Assembly (NCBI RefSeq): GCF_900156675.1
Contig: NZ_FTOH01000009.1
Span: 115,340-179,339 of the forward strand
DNA length: 64,000 bases
From: Thalassolituus maritimus
Lineage (GTDB): Bacteria > Pseudomonadota > Gammaproteobacteria > Pseudomonadales > Oceanobacteraceae
Direction: 5' to 3'
Shown here: one piece after another, positions 36,085 to 45,173 of the stretch
Layout of the letters: every line of letters begins with the position of its first letter
Numbering within the stretch: position 1 is the stretch's first letter
Translations under genes and position numbers: made by a program
Notes under the pieces: generated by a model
What the model saw: the letters and a program-made list of their open reading frames with translations, nothing else
Databases searched by the model: none
Told to the model about the DNA's origin: nothing

Positions 36085-36226
36085 GCAGGCTGTTGAAATA
36101 CATATTCGAGGCAGTCAGTGCAAGGCAAAAACTGGCGAAAAAGCGGAGTTTATAAGCCATAAATGAGCACTTTGAGCCTGTTTTTAACGAAGCAATGCCA
36201 ACGCAGATAGTTTTTCAACCACCTGC
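36085..36226. mobile_element. MITE-like repeat upstream of acnA
   Basis: A 142-bp unit with imperfect terminal inverted repeats (36085-36100 and 36211-36226, 13 of 16 matching; ends GCAGGCTGTTGAAA and TTTTTCAACCACCTGC). It has no coding capacity. From memory, very similar roughly 150-bp repeats with TTGAAAAA-type ends recur in marine gammaproteobacterial genomes; this was not checked. The element lies immediately before the acnA ribosome site, so the acnA leader, and perhaps its promoter, is element-derived. Confidence 0.7.
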
Positions 36227-36596
36227 GAGTAGGAATAGGGTTGGCAGGAGCTTTGGATTGTCAGCAATTTTAACGGTTAAAGGGGCTAAATCAAGGTAAA
36301 CGGCCGTTGTTTGGGTGGGATTGTATACAACTTTGGGTGGGTGGAGCGGAGGGTTGGTGTGCGGGAGTGCGCGGGGGGAGTAGTGTTTTGCCTTGCCTGT
36401 AGAGCCATGAGCCGCAAATTTCATATTTGCGGCTCATAAATGGGTGGTATTTGAGCCGCAAAGGCAAGTTTCAGGTTGCATCTTAAAATCCGAAAAACGC
36501 CAGGCTAGAAGGCGAACGAAGCGAGTCTTGGTGAAAGCCAAGTTCTTTGTGGCTGTAACGAATTGCAGCGGCTTGCTATGCAACTGCACTTAAACT
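36227..36596. other. Gene-free stretch with a strong hairpin and repeat of GAGCCGCAAA
   Basis: No convincing gene is present. It contains a perfect 13-bp stem (36407-36419 and 36425-36437, arms ATGAGCCGCAAAT / ATTTGCGGCTCAT, 5-nt loop) and a third direct copy of TGAGCCGCAAA at 36453-36463. The hairpin lies 160 bp beyond the stop of the HNH gene, but no T run follows on the minus strand. It marks the border where composition shifts from the host's to AT-rich. Confidence 0.55.
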
Positions 36597-37397
36597 CTAT
36601 ACATACCAAGGTTCGTACATCTTTGAGGTTTTGAAGTCTTTCTTTCCCTTCATAAGATTACATTTTTCACACATAAGTTGAATATTAGTAACATCGTTAA
36701 TACCACCGCGCGCTAGCGGTACCATGTGGTCAAAGTGCTTAGAGGACTGAAGAGAGACTAAATTACTAATATCCAAAGAGCAGCTTACGCAACGCCCCCT
36801 GTCTCGAAAAAATACTGCTCTTTTGACCCACTCAGGGATTTTAGCCCTTTTAGGTATTCCATCCTTGTTTAGATAGTTAACTTGATTTTCATCTAATTCA
36901 GAAATTTGAATGAAAGAAACAATTCCAGCTACATACTCATTAAGATTTTGGAGTAGCTGCCTATTGGAGAACAGTATCAAAAACACTTCATTCACCATAT
37001 TTTCGATAAGAAGTTCTAACCAGCCCGTCATTCTAAGTTCGGAGTGATAGTCGCCAATAGCATTTATATCATTCCGATCCGAACCAGTTCGTATCAACCA
37101 TTCCTTAAACGATTCCACGTCTAGTCGGTGATGGTGAAAAGCATGCTCTACCCATAGCACCTCGTTAGAATCACTTTTTTCAATATTTTCATATATAATG
37201 TCTTCAATTATAAAATATGAAAAACTATGAAGGACACTCCATTTTTGGAAAGGTTGAAGTAGTAGTTCGACAGCTTGATCTTCATGCCATTCATGTAAGC
37301 TCCGGCTGTATGCCATGGCATTATTCAATACATTATTTATTACATTCGCATAGTAATAAGTCTCAAAGAAATTCATTTTTATTAAGCTTGGCTTCAT
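36597..37397 (-). CDS. HNH endonuclease-domain protein, last gene of the acnA-acnB cassette
   Basis: A 266-aa protein. The C-terminal third (about 190-258) is a canonical HNH nuclease: RGRCVSCSLDIS supplies a CxxC zinc pair, FDHMVPLARGG has the catalytic His region, and DVTNIQLMCEKCNLMKG holds the Asn and second CxxC. The N-terminal 185 residues are helical with no recognised domain. It follows the 227-aa HEPN-like gene by 13 bp, so they are surely co-transcribed. Codon use is AT-rich compared with acnA and acnB. Nuclease activity on DNA is expected; the role as an effector of a defence module is inference. Confidence 0.82.
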   Translation of the reverse strand: MKPSLIKMNFFETYYYANVINNVLNNAMAYSRSLHEWHEDQAVELLLQPFQKWSVLHSFSYFIIEDIIYENIEKSDSNEVLWVEHAFHHHRLDVESFKEWLIRTGSDRNDINAIGDYHSELRMTGWLELLIENMVNEVFLILFSNRQLLQNLNEYVAGIVSFIQISELDENQVNYLNKDGIPKRAKIPEWVKRAVFFRDRGRCVSCSLDISNLVSLQSSKHFDHMVPLARGGINDVTNIQLMCEKCNLMKGKKDFKTSKMYEPWYV

Positions 37398-37410
37398 TCG
37401 AATACCATTG

Positions 37411-38094
37411 TCACTGAACTACAGGTTTATTGGGTAACACAATATCACCATCAACAGAAATTATTTTAAATATGACATCGAAATAATTCGTTAATAATTT
37501 CACCATAACTTCGTTGTTATCCGAAATTTTTTTCTTCCACTTTATTCTTGACTTCTTGTATTGATAGTCAAAACTATCTTTGAAGGAATTGTCTGTATCA
37601 CTTACTAATTTTAAAGAGGATAGCCAATCCAAATCTTCATCAGAGTGACGCTCACTGTGCACGTGCAAATTTCGTGTATTGTTAATTCCTTCAAGACTTT
37701 CTTTGATGCTTGCATAGAGCTGCTCAAAATCATCTTTCACATCTAGTGTAGGGTCGACTTTGGCGTACATCCTTGATATCTTCGTTGCGTACGAATTTAA
37801 GCGCTCCTTCAGTATGTAGACCTCACTCAGATAACTAGAAATTAGATGTTTCAAATATAAATCAACACTGACTAGTCTGCTTCGTGGAGGATTTATTCCT
37901 ACCAATATGTATAACATATCTATTGTTTCAATATTCTCGCATATGTCCATAAACCCTTTGAATATTTTTCTGAAATCATCATATCCATCAGGCACACATT
38001 CGTCATCTTTATCTGAGACTTCGTTGATCTTAAGAACGAAGGCCCTCACCGTATTAGCCATTTTACCTTGGTACGACTTTAAACTTTCAATCAT
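37411..38094 (-). CDS. HEPN-like helical protein of unknown function
   Basis: A 227-aa mostly helical, AT-rich gene product. The only motif seen is R141-N-L-H-V-H146, an RX4H pattern with a polar residue after Arg, in the sequence context of two long helices. That is how HEPN ribonuclease domains place their catalytic motif. HEPN assignment is therefore plausible but unproven; overall length and fold prediction would be needed to confirm it. It is the third gene of a four-gene cassette and lies 13 bp before the HNH nuclease gene and 26 bp after a membrane-protein gene. Confidence 0.55.
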   Translation of the reverse strand: MIESLKSYQGKMANTVRAFVLKINEVSDKDDECVPDGYDDFRKIFKGFMDICENIETIDMLYILVGINPPRSRLVSVDLYLKHLISSYLSEVYILKERLNSYATKISRMYAKVDPTLDVKDDFEQLYASIKESLEGINNTRNLHVHSERHSDEDLDWLSSLKLVSDTDNSFKDSFDYQYKKSRIKWKKKISDNNEVMVKLLTNYFDVIFKIISVDGDIVLPNKPVVQ

Positions 38095-38120
38095 AATTTA
38101 CTACCCCAGGGTCTAACGTC

Positions 38121-39044
38121 TCATGACGAGGCGCCGATTTCGGCGTCATTCTTACTTGATTTTTTGCTGAATTCATCTTCATGCTCTTTGCAGCCATTTT
38201 TAAAACATCGGTTTCTATCTGGTTTGAAATAGTAATTTGGGGGCATGGTTAAGGTTATTGGGCCTTCTTTGGTAAGAATTGCAACTAGCGAGCCGTTTTT
38301 GAAGAGAACCCTACCTATCGGATTGCTTATTCCCCCATAGTTCTCTGGTTCAGTAACATTAATTTCTATACACCGGCTCCAATAGTCACTAAGGTCACCG
38401 CATAAGTAGGATTCATAATACTTAAGTCTCTTTTGAGCAACTAGCTCTCCATGGTTGACGCCGAACAAAGGAAAATATATCCATATTATTACGAATAGCG
38501 GTATGAAAATAAGGAAAAGCATAAAGAAGTATGACGCAGCGAAAGCCATAAACGACTGTTCCTTTAGTAGAAACCATCTGGTTGGTATGTAGATGAATCT
38601 GTATACCCAGATATGTTTAAGCTTAAAGCTATAGATTTTTTTAGCTAGGCGGAAATTGATTTTAGGTTTTATTTTTCCTTTAACATTGTCTGACTTAACG
38701 TTTGATAGCTGCATCCATATTCTGGATATTATATATAAAGAAAGCAAAAGAATTAGCAAGGCAGAAGAAGAGAATTTATTCATCAAATCAATCGAGCTGA
38801 TTCCTAGTTCCCTGCTGGCGTCGTAAGTCCATAATAATGTATCTTTCCATTCAATAGGAAAGAGATTGTATTCGAACCCTAAAGCTTCAACATACCCTTG
38901 GTAATACCCTAGACCGTAAATATACAGGGCATTACCCAATAATCCTGAACCAATTGCTAAAAGCATTAGCCTCTTGAAAATTTTTAAAAATACGCTCTCC
39001 AAGTTTTCAGATTCCATAGCTTCCTGCTCATCCCGTAACTCCAT
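38121..39044 (-). CDS. Multi-pass membrane protein of unknown function
   Basis: A 307-aa protein, not recognised. Hydrophobic segments lie at about 30-55, 88-112 and 168-200 (the last long enough for one to two passes). A soluble C-terminal domain of about 100 residues with four Cys and a basic-acidic tail follows. The start is uncertain: ATG 39044 has a poor ribosome site, whereas the eleventh residue Met (ATG 39014) is preceded by AGGA. It is AT-rich, second in the cassette, 36 bp after the coiled-coil gene. It could be a membrane effector or sensor; no direct evidence. Confidence 0.65.
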   Translation of the reverse strand: MELRDEQEAMESENLESVFLKIFKRLMLLAIGSGLLGNALYIYGLGYYQGYVEALGFEYNLFPIEWKDTLLWTYDASRELGISSIDLMNKFSSSALLILLLSLYIISRIWMQLSNVKSDNVKGKIKPKINFRLAKKIYSFKLKHIWVYRFIYIPTRWFLLKEQSFMAFAASYFFMLFLIFIPLFVIIWIYFPLFGVNHGELVAQKRLKYYESYLCGDLSDYWSRCIEINVTEPENYGGISNPIGRVLFKNGSLVAILTKEGPITLTMPPNYYFKPDRNRCFKNGCKEHEDEFSKKSSKNDAEIGASS

Positions 39045-39080
39045 AGTTTTCGACTTGATTCGCTCTTTTTCTGTTATTTG

Positions 39081-40100
39081 TTATTGTGCATCCAGCTTCA
39101 TTGTTGTTTTTGGAAGTAATTCAACAACAGATCTTGTAGTACTTGACTGTTGAGATTGAGATTTAATGAACCCTGTATCTTGTGGTGAAAAGATGCAAGC
39201 GGACGCATGGTTGAGCACTACATCTTTACTTTCTTCAGTGGCAGCAGAATCTGTTATGGCTGTATAAGTCATTAGTGCATTTTGCCTATGCTTATTAATG
39301 ATGGCGCTATGCTTGTGAGATAGAAAGTTTTTAGCTGATAGAAATAGCATATATGATATAACGCCGAAGATGAGTATTTTACTAGTTACGAGCTGTATAG
39401 ACTGGATCGTATCTTCGGGTTGAAGCCACGACCACTTATGGAAAAATATGCTTAAGAAGGCATAACCGCCCAAACCCCAAGCAAGTTTAGTAGTTCGACT
39501 TCGCCAAGTTTCTGCTAGTTCTTCATGTGCCTCTGCTTCATCCTTAAAGTAAATCGCTTGCTGTGAAACACCTTGTTCTGCTGCAACTCTTCTAACATCT
39601 GCAAGAACACCTTGTGCTTGTTCTTGATGCTCGGATAATTGCTCAGTTATTTCTGAAGCTTCATCTTTTACATTTTGAAGCATTGCTCGAGCTTCATTTT
39701 CCATTCGCTGGAAATCAACAGACTTGCTTGTGCCGTATGATATAAATGGAAATAGTTTCTGAAATGCAGGGTCGTATGCATTGGTAACTTGCTGGATTAA
39801 TTGATCTCTAGGCTGTGTGGGATTCTGGTTTTGTACGGTGGTTGGGTCAAAATCTAAAACTTGCTGAAATCTATTAAAGTCAGCGTCGGCCTGTTGCTTA
39901 ATCTGGGTAAGTATGGGACCTGGAAAATCATCCAGCGTCGTAAGGCCTAGCTGATTGTAGAGCCTAATAAGCTTTGATGCTGGGGCTACAATAGCAGAGA
40001 AATCAAAGTTCCTTCCTAGGTCTTCCTCTCTAGCAAGGCTTTTCGGGTCAAATGCCTGCATCCGCGATAGCGATTCTTGTGTTTCTTCCAGTTGACTCAT
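39081..40100 (-). CDS. Coiled-coil membrane protein, first gene of the acnA-acnB cassette
   Basis: A 339-aa protein. Residues 1-120 are soluble, about 125-205 are predicted coiled coil (EASEITEQLSEHQEQAQGVL region), two membrane segments follow (LAWGLGGYAFLSIFF and ILIFGVISYMLFLSA), and then a C-terminal region with NKHRQNALMTYTA and ASACIFSPQDTGF. A similar HRQNAL...TG arrangement occurs at the ends of other uncharacterised bacterial membrane proteins, as far as I recall. The start was set at ATG 40100, which has a strong AAGGAG site; the 50 upstream in-frame residues are intergenic translation. It leads a four-gene unit towards the HNH nuclease. Confidence 0.7.
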   Translation of the reverse strand: MSQLEETQESLSRMQAFDPKSLAREEDLGRNFDFSAIVAPASKLIRLYNQLGLTTLDDFPGPILTQIKQQADADFNRFQQVLDFDPTTVQNQNPTQPRDQLIQQVTNAYDPAFQKLFPFISYGTSKSVDFQRMENEARAMLQNVKDEASEITEQLSEHQEQAQGVLADVRRVAAEQGVSQQAIYFKDEAEAHEELAETWRSRTTKLAWGLGGYAFLSIFFHKWSWLQPEDTIQSIQLVTSKILIFGVISYMLFLSAKNFLSHKHSAIINKHRQNALMTYTAITDSAATEESKDVVLNHASACIFSPQDTGFIKSQSQQSSTTRSVVELLPKTTMKLDAQ

Positions 40101-40462
40101 CTTATCTCCTTTTCGGGTATGGCATTTGGCATTTGATTCGCGAATGTGCGTCGTCTCGACGCTTCGCTTCCGCTCAAGATTCCGAGCATAACTCCCCGTC
40201 AACGGTATGAAAAGTGCCTGAGGCGACGCCGTTCGCCATTGCGGTCGCAAGGAGTCGACTAGGGCACTTCTTCGAACTTGATTCGCGCTGAGGTGTGTTG
40301 ATGCCTGTGAGGGATTAGCTTTTCAGGCAGGGCGGTTTTCAGAAAAACTCGTTCAGAAACAAAAAACCGGCGCCTCTCACGAGTGCCGGTTTTTTATTTG
40401 CTTCGCCCGCTGCCTCAACGCGAACGTCAGGGCAGTGGGCTAATCGCCTCTTCAGCTACTGA
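40101..40462. other. Intergenic region between the cassette and acnB
   Basis: It contains the acnB terminator at 40361-40395 and, on the minus strand, must hold the cassette promoter. No confident -35/-10 pair was found. A 10-bp direct repeat TTGATTCGCG occurs at 40133-40142 and 40278-40287. No gene is supported here. Confidence 0.4.
40361..40395. terminator. Terminator of acnB (usable on both strands)
   Basis: An 11-bp stem AAAAAACCGGC / GCCGGTTTTTT (40361-40371 and 40385-40395) with a 13-nt loop lies 67 bp downstream of the acnB stop. The arms supply T runs on both strands. Confidence 0.9.
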
Positions 40463-43258
40463 TTAAACAGCTTTCAGAGGGATCGCTGGGCGAGCCAGGT
40501 CTTCAGACGGTGGAGCGAAAGAAGTCAGGTTGATACCTTCAACCGCTGCTTTGTACTCCTCCAGAGTCGGGAAGCGACCCAGGATAGTGCCCAGAACAAC
40601 CATTGGGGTAGAGCCCAGCAGTGACTCACCTTTCTTCTCAGCGCTGTCTTCTACAACACGGCCCTGGAACAGACGGGTAGAAGTTGCCAGTACGGTGTCA
40701 CCTGGTTCTGCTTTTTCCTGGTTACCCATACACAGGTTACATCCAGGGCGCTCCAGGTACAGCTGGTTTTCGTACTTAGTACGAGCTGCTTCTTTTGGAT
40801 TTGCATCGTCGAAGATGAAGCCAGCGTATTTCGCCAGGATGTCCCAATCGCCTTCGGCTTTCAGCTCGTCAACGATGTTGTACGTTGGTGGCGCTACAAC
40901 CAGTGGAGCCTTGAACGTGATAGGACCGTTCTTCTCCAGGTTGCGCAGCATCGCAGCGATGATCTGCATGTCACCTTTGTGAACCATACAAGAACCAACG
41001 AAGCCCAGGTCAACCTGACGGCCATCGTAGTATGAAGCCGGACGGATCACGTCGTGGGTGTAACGCTTAGATACGTCTTCGTTGTTTACGTCTGGGTCAG
41101 CAATCATTGGCTCGTCGATAGCGTCGAGGTCAACAACTACTTCTGCGTAGTACTTAGCGTTGTCGTCTGGAGCCAGAGCAGGTGCAGTGCCTGATTTAAC
41201 TTCTTCGATACGCTTGTCAGCGAGGCCGATCAGCTTCTGCAGCATGCCTGCTTCGTTTTCCATACCTTTGTTGATCATGATCTGGATACGTGACTTAGCC
41301 AGTTCCAGAGATTGGATCAGAGTTTCATCGGTAGAAATACAGATAGAAGCTTTTGCCTTCATTTCTGCAGTCCAGTCGGTGAAAGTGAAGGCCTGGTCAG
41401 CCAGCAGAGTACCGATCTGTACTTCGATGACACGGCCCTGGAAGACGTTTTCGCCGCTGAACTGCTTCAGCATCTGCGCCTGAGTCGCGTGTACGATGTC
41501 ACGGAAGTCCATGTGCGGCTTCATGTTGCCTTTGAAGGTAACTTTCACAGACTCTGGGATTGGCATTGCTGCTTCACCAGTTGCCAGTGCTACCGCAACA
41601 GTACCGGAGTCAGCACCGAACGCGACACCTTTAGACATACGGGTGTGAGAGTCACCACCGATGATGATCGCACGGTCGTCAACAGTAATGTCGTTGAGTA
41701 CCTTGTGGATTACGTCGGTCATTGCTGGGTAAACACCCTTAGGATCACGTGCAGTGATCACGCCGAACGCGTTCATGAACGCCATCAGCTTAGGCGTGTT
41801 GGCCTTAGCTTTGTTGTCCCATACAGAGGCAGTATGACAGCCAGACTGGAACGCACCATCAACGCTTGGAGAGATGGTAGAAGCAGCCATTGCTTCCAGT
41901 TCCTGAGTAGTCATAGGACCAGTAGTGTCCTGAGAACCAACGATGTTCACTTTAACGCGAACGTCAGAACCAGCGTGCAGTGGAGTCTCAGAGTTAACAC
42001 CAACCGCGTTACGGTTGAAGATCTTCTCAACAGCGGTCAGGCCCTGGCCTTCGTGAGAGATTTCTTTAGATGCAGCGTAAACAGCTGGTGCTTCAACGCC
42101 CAGAGTTTCTGCAGCGAAAGTCTGCAGCTGCTTACCGAAGGTTACCGCGTAAGAACCGCCAGCTTTCATGAACTCGACTTTCTGTGGAGTGAAAGCGTCA
42201 GATACGTCAGACAGCTCGTTGCCTTCGCTGTCGAGCAGTTTCTTGGTCTTGGTGTTGATGGTCAGAACGGTACCGGTCTTAACAGAGTAGACTTCTTCCA
42301 GTACTGCATCGCCGTTCTCGTCGCGAACAACGTTGCCGTTTTCGTCTTTCTTCTGTACCCAGTTTTTCAGGTCCAGACCAATACCACCGGTTACGCCGAC
42401 AGTAGTCAGGAAGATAGGTGCGATACCGTTGGTACCAGCAACCACTGGAGCGATGTTGATAAATGGAACGTACGGGCTTGAAGGCTTACCAGCCCACAGT
42501 GCTACGTTGTTCACACCAGACATACGTGATGAACCAACACCCATGGTGCCTTTTTCGGCGATCAGCATAACCTGCTTGTCTGGGTTGGCTTCTTTCATTG
42601 CAGTGATTTCAGCCTGAGCTTCAGGAGAGATCATGCACTTACCGTGCAGTTCGCGGTCAGCACGTGAGTGAGACTGGTTGCCCGGAGACAGCAGGTCGGT
42701 AGAGATATCGCCCACTGCAGCAACGTAGGTGATCACTTTAACTTCTTCGTCAACGTCTGGCAGTTCAGTAAAGAATTCTGCCTTGCTGTAGCTTTCCAGC
42801 AGTTCTTTAGCGATCGCGTTGCCTTCTTTGTAGGCAGCAGCCAGGCGCTCGGTGTCTGCTTCGTACAGGAATACCTGAGTTTTCAGAACAGCAGCAGCCG
42901 CTTTGGCGATGTCAGCGTCGTCGCCCAGAGCCAGGTCCAGCAGAACCTTGATAGACGGGCCGCCTTTCATGTGAGACAGCAGTTCGAAAGCGAACTCCTG
43001 GTTGATCTCTTCTACAGACGCCTGACCCAGAATGATTTCTTTCAGGAATTCAGCTTTAACGCCTGCCGCAGGAGTCGTACCTGGAAGTGTGTTGTAGATG
43101 AAGAAGTTCAATGAGTCTTTGCGGTGCTCATTATTCACATCTTTGATCTGTTCGATGATTTCAGACAGCAGCTCCGCGCCATCGATCGGCTTAGGGTTCA
43201 ACCCCAGCTCGTTCTTACGAACCTCAATTTCTTTCAGGTATTCTGAATACAGACTCAT
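40463..43258 (-). CDS. acnB: Aconitate hydratase B / 2-methylisocitrate dehydratase
   Basis: The main vegetative aconitase, 4Fe-4S enzyme of the AcnB class; 931 aa versus about 865 in E. coli. The extra residues include a stretch at about 315-350 with WVQKKDENGNVVRDENGDAV. Features: N-terminal HEAT-like domain (1-160), swivel domain (165-390), cluster-binding cysteines in SGCHTASVWDN, FVGSCMVHKGD and GCNLCMGNQ, and GGDSHTRMSKGV. The start ATG at 43258 has an AGAGGG site. The gene ends in a strong terminator that separates it from the cassette. Confidence 0.98.
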   Translation of the reverse strand: MSLYSEYLKEIEVRKNELGLNPKPIDGAELLSEIIEQIKDVNNEHRKDSLNFFIYNTLPGTTPAAGVKAEFLKEIILGQASVEEINQEFAFELLSHMKGGPSIKVLLDLALGDDADIAKAAAAVLKTQVFLYEADTERLAAAYKEGNAIAKELLESYSKAEFFTELPDVDEEVKVITYVAAVGDISTDLLSPGNQSHSRADRELHGKCMISPEAQAEITAMKEANPDKQVMLIAEKGTMGVGSSRMSGVNNVALWAGKPSSPYVPFINIAPVVAGTNGIAPIFLTTVGVTGGIGLDLKNWVQKKDENGNVVRDENGDAVLEEVYSVKTGTVLTINTKTKKLLDSEGNELSDVSDAFTPQKVEFMKAGGSYAVTFGKQLQTFAAETLGVEAPAVYAASKEISHEGQGLTAVEKIFNRNAVGVNSETPLHAGSDVRVKVNIVGSQDTTGPMTTQELEAMAASTISPSVDGAFQSGCHTASVWDNKAKANTPKLMAFMNAFGVITARDPKGVYPAMTDVIHKVLNDITVDDRAIIIGGDSHTRMSKGVAFGADSGTVAVALATGEAAMPIPESVKVTFKGNMKPHMDFRDIVHATQAQMLKQFSGENVFQGRVIEVQIGTLLADQAFTFTDWTAEMKAKASICISTDETLIQSLELAKSRIQIMINKGMENEAGMLQKLIGLADKRIEEVKSGTAPALAPDDNAKYYAEVVVDLDAIDEPMIADPDVNNEDVSKRYTHDVIRPASYYDGRQVDLGFVGSCMVHKGDMQIIAAMLRNLEKNGPITFKAPLVVAPPTYNIVDELKAEGDWDILAKYAGFIFDDANPKEAARTKYENQLYLERPGCNLCMGNQEKAEPGDTVLATSTRLFQGRVVEDSAEKKGESLLGSTPMVVLGTILGRFPTLEEYKAAVEGINLTSFAPPSEDLARPAIPLKAV

Positions 43259-43590
43259 TTGCGACCCTCTCTCAAAGCCTTGTTAACAACTTCATTGCAC
43301 TTTAGTTAACTTGCGTCCTACGATGGCAGCAAGCCCACGCCCATGCAGTTATGTCCGGTGAACAGTGCTACATAGCCACGAAAGTCACTATGTATTTGTT
43401 TCACCCTCTTTTTAGTAGTGCGGGAGTATACCGGAAATTTAGGCTCAGACGTATTTGTACCCCTGATGTGCATTATTCATGGTGTTTATGACGTTCTGGT
43501 TGAATATTTTCTTGGTTTATTAAGAATTATTGTCATTGGGGTAAACAGTTGCCACAATGGATCGATCATACAAAACAGGAAGAAAGCACT
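43259..43590. other. 332-bp divergent intergenic region between acnB and pdxB
   Basis: It holds the promoters of both genes; no promoter could be assigned with confidence. No gene, repeat or terminator is supported. Confidence 0.35.
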
Positions 43591-44733
43591 GTGCACATCG
43601 TCGCGGACGAAAACATCCCGTTAATTGAGCAATTTTTTGGCGATTTTGGCGACATCACTCGTGTCGCTGGCAGGACCATGACGCAAGAAGATGTAGCGAA
43701 AGCCGACATTTTACTTGTCCGCTCTGTAACTCAGGTTAACCGGGAGCTGCTTGAGGGTTCTTCCGTAAAATTTGTTGGCACGGCAACCATAGGTACCGAT
43801 CACATTGATCTTGAGTGCCTGAAAGAGGCCGGGATTGGGTTTGCAAGTGCGCCAGGATGTAACGCTCAGGCCGTAGTTGACTATGTTCTTAGTGCTTTGA
43901 GCGTTGTGGTGGATAGTCGCGGGATTGATTTTCGTGACCTGAGTGTCGGCATTGTCGGTGTAGGTAATGTCGGCTTGCTTCTGCGCCAGCGTCTGGAGCA
44001 AATGGGGCTGACGGTTCTTGCCTGTGATCCTTTCAAAGAAGAGGACGACGTTGGCGAGCTGACGACGCTCGATAAAGTCCTTGGTTGTGATGTAGTCAGT
44101 CTGCATACACCGATGGAGAAGGGCGGAGATCACCCGACCTGGCACCTTATCGGTGACGCTCAGTTGCAGCAGATGATGACAGATGCCTGTCTGATTAACG
44201 CTTGTCGTGGGGCTGTTGTCGATAATGATGCCTTGCTGAAGCATCTTCACGATAATCCGGATTTTGTTGCTGTGCTGGATGTCTGGGAAGGCGAGCCAGA
44301 GCTGAACCGTGAGTTGCTGGATTTCTGTGCGTTGGCGACACCGCATATCGCTGGATATTCTCTCGACGGCAAGATGCGTGGCACGGAACTGGTCTATCAG
44401 GGCGCCTGCGAATTCTTTGGGCTACCTGAACGCCTGAAACTGGGGCAGTTTTTACCGGAGCCCGGTATCCGACGCGTCGACTTTTCTGCCGAAGTACCCG
44501 TGCATCAGGCATTGCGTACTGCTATCCGGGCATCGTATGAGATTCGGGTTGATGATGGCGTGATGCGCTCAGTCATACGACACAGCCAGAATCTGCGTGA
44601 GTCGTTCGATCGCATGAGAAAGGATTACCCGCTGCGTCGCGATACCATCAATCTTAAGGTTGGGGTGCCTGCTCGTGCTCACGACCTGCAGGATGCGCTT
44701 GAAGCCGCGGGCTTCGATGTACGTTCCCGCTAA
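43591..44733 (+). CDS. pdxB: Erythronate-4-phosphate dehydrogenase
   Basis: D-2-hydroxyacid dehydrogenase-family enzyme of vitamin B6 (pyridoxal phosphate) biosynthesis that oxidises 4-phosphoerythronate with NAD; 380 aa. It has the PdxB-type N-terminus (HIVADENIPLIEQFF), nucleotide-binding GIVGVGNVGLLL, catalytic Arg/Glu/His in NACRGAVVD, DVWEGEPE and TPHIAGYS, and the PdxB dimerisation domain (about 290-380). The start was set at GTG 43591, following an AGGA site, because homologues begin at this point; the longer frame from 43549 adds nonhomologous residues. Confidence 0.96.
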   Translation: MHIVADENIPLIEQFFGDFGDITRVAGRTMTQEDVAKADILLVRSVTQVNRELLEGSSVKFVGTATIGTDHIDLECLKEAGIGFASAPGCNAQAVVDYVLSALSVVVDSRGIDFRDLSVGIVGVGNVGLLLRQRLEQMGLTVLACDPFKEEDDVGELTTLDKVLGCDVVSLHTPMEKGGDHPTWHLIGDAQLQQMMTDACLINACRGAVVDNDALLKHLHDNPDFVAVLDVWEGEPELNRELLDFCALATPHIAGYSLDGKMRGTELVYQGACEFFGLPERLKLGQFLPEPGIRRVDFSAEVPVHQALRTAIRASYEIRVDDGVMRSVIRHSQNLRESFDRMRKDYPLRRDTINLKVGVPARAHDLQDALEAAGFDVRSR

Positions 44734-44760
44734 GGCTGAGTAAGCCAGCCTGTACTGGGG

Positions 44761-45150
44761 TTATGCTTCGAGAAATTCTTCCCGAAGCAGTCTCCGTATT
44801 AATTCAGAATCACTTTCCTGAACGGCACCGTGGAGGCGACGGAACAATGGTTCGTCGCTCTCGTCTGGCTGACGCAGTAATCGGGTGAATGCTTTGCTGC
44901 TCAGTACGAAATCATCGACAGATTCCTGCCGGTCTACAATTCCGAAGCGAACATACTCTTCATCGCGAAGCCACTGAATTGCGCCCAGTGCTGCTAAGTG
45001 GCGAGGGGAGTGAAGGCCGAACTCGTCCATGTCATCTGGCCCGCAGATATCTTCGACGAAGAGGGTTCTTGGGGCAGGAAATTGCTGCAACCCTGTGAGC
45101 AGGGTGACAGCAACATCCCGGAAAAAATCGTCGATATGAACGTCGAGCAT
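44761..45150 (-). CDS. Conserved-looking acidic protein of unknown function (129 aa)
   Basis: Not recognised. A 129-aa acidic protein with no signal peptide or membrane segment. It has a helical pattern with a winged-helix-like feel around LGAIQWLRDEEYVRFG and the C-terminal RRLLREEFLEA. It lies 23 bp after alaA on the same strand, so probably co-transcribed with it. It is convergent with pdxB. Confidence 0.65.
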   Translation of the reverse strand: MLDVHIDDFFRDVAVTLLTGLQQFPAPRTLFVEDICGPDDMDEFGLHSPRHLAALGAIQWLRDEEYVRFGIVDRQESVDDFVLSSKAFTRLLRQPDESDEPLFRRLHGAVQESDSELIRRLLREEFLEA

Positions 45151-45173
45151 TGGCGTACTGGCCTCTGGTAAGG

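Noticed and set aside
36215..36424. Minus-strand frame of 69 aa upstream of acnA
   Set aside because: Starts in a hairpin loop and overlaps the MITE end; low-complexity proline/threonine translation, no ribosome site.
40101..40250. 50-residue N-terminal extension of the coiled-coil membrane protein
   Set aside because: Intergenic sequence translated by chance; strong ribosome site lies directly before ATG 40100.
41312..42481. Long plus-strand frame of 389 aa inside acnB
   Set aside because: Antisense shadow created by codon bias of acnB; no family resemblance.
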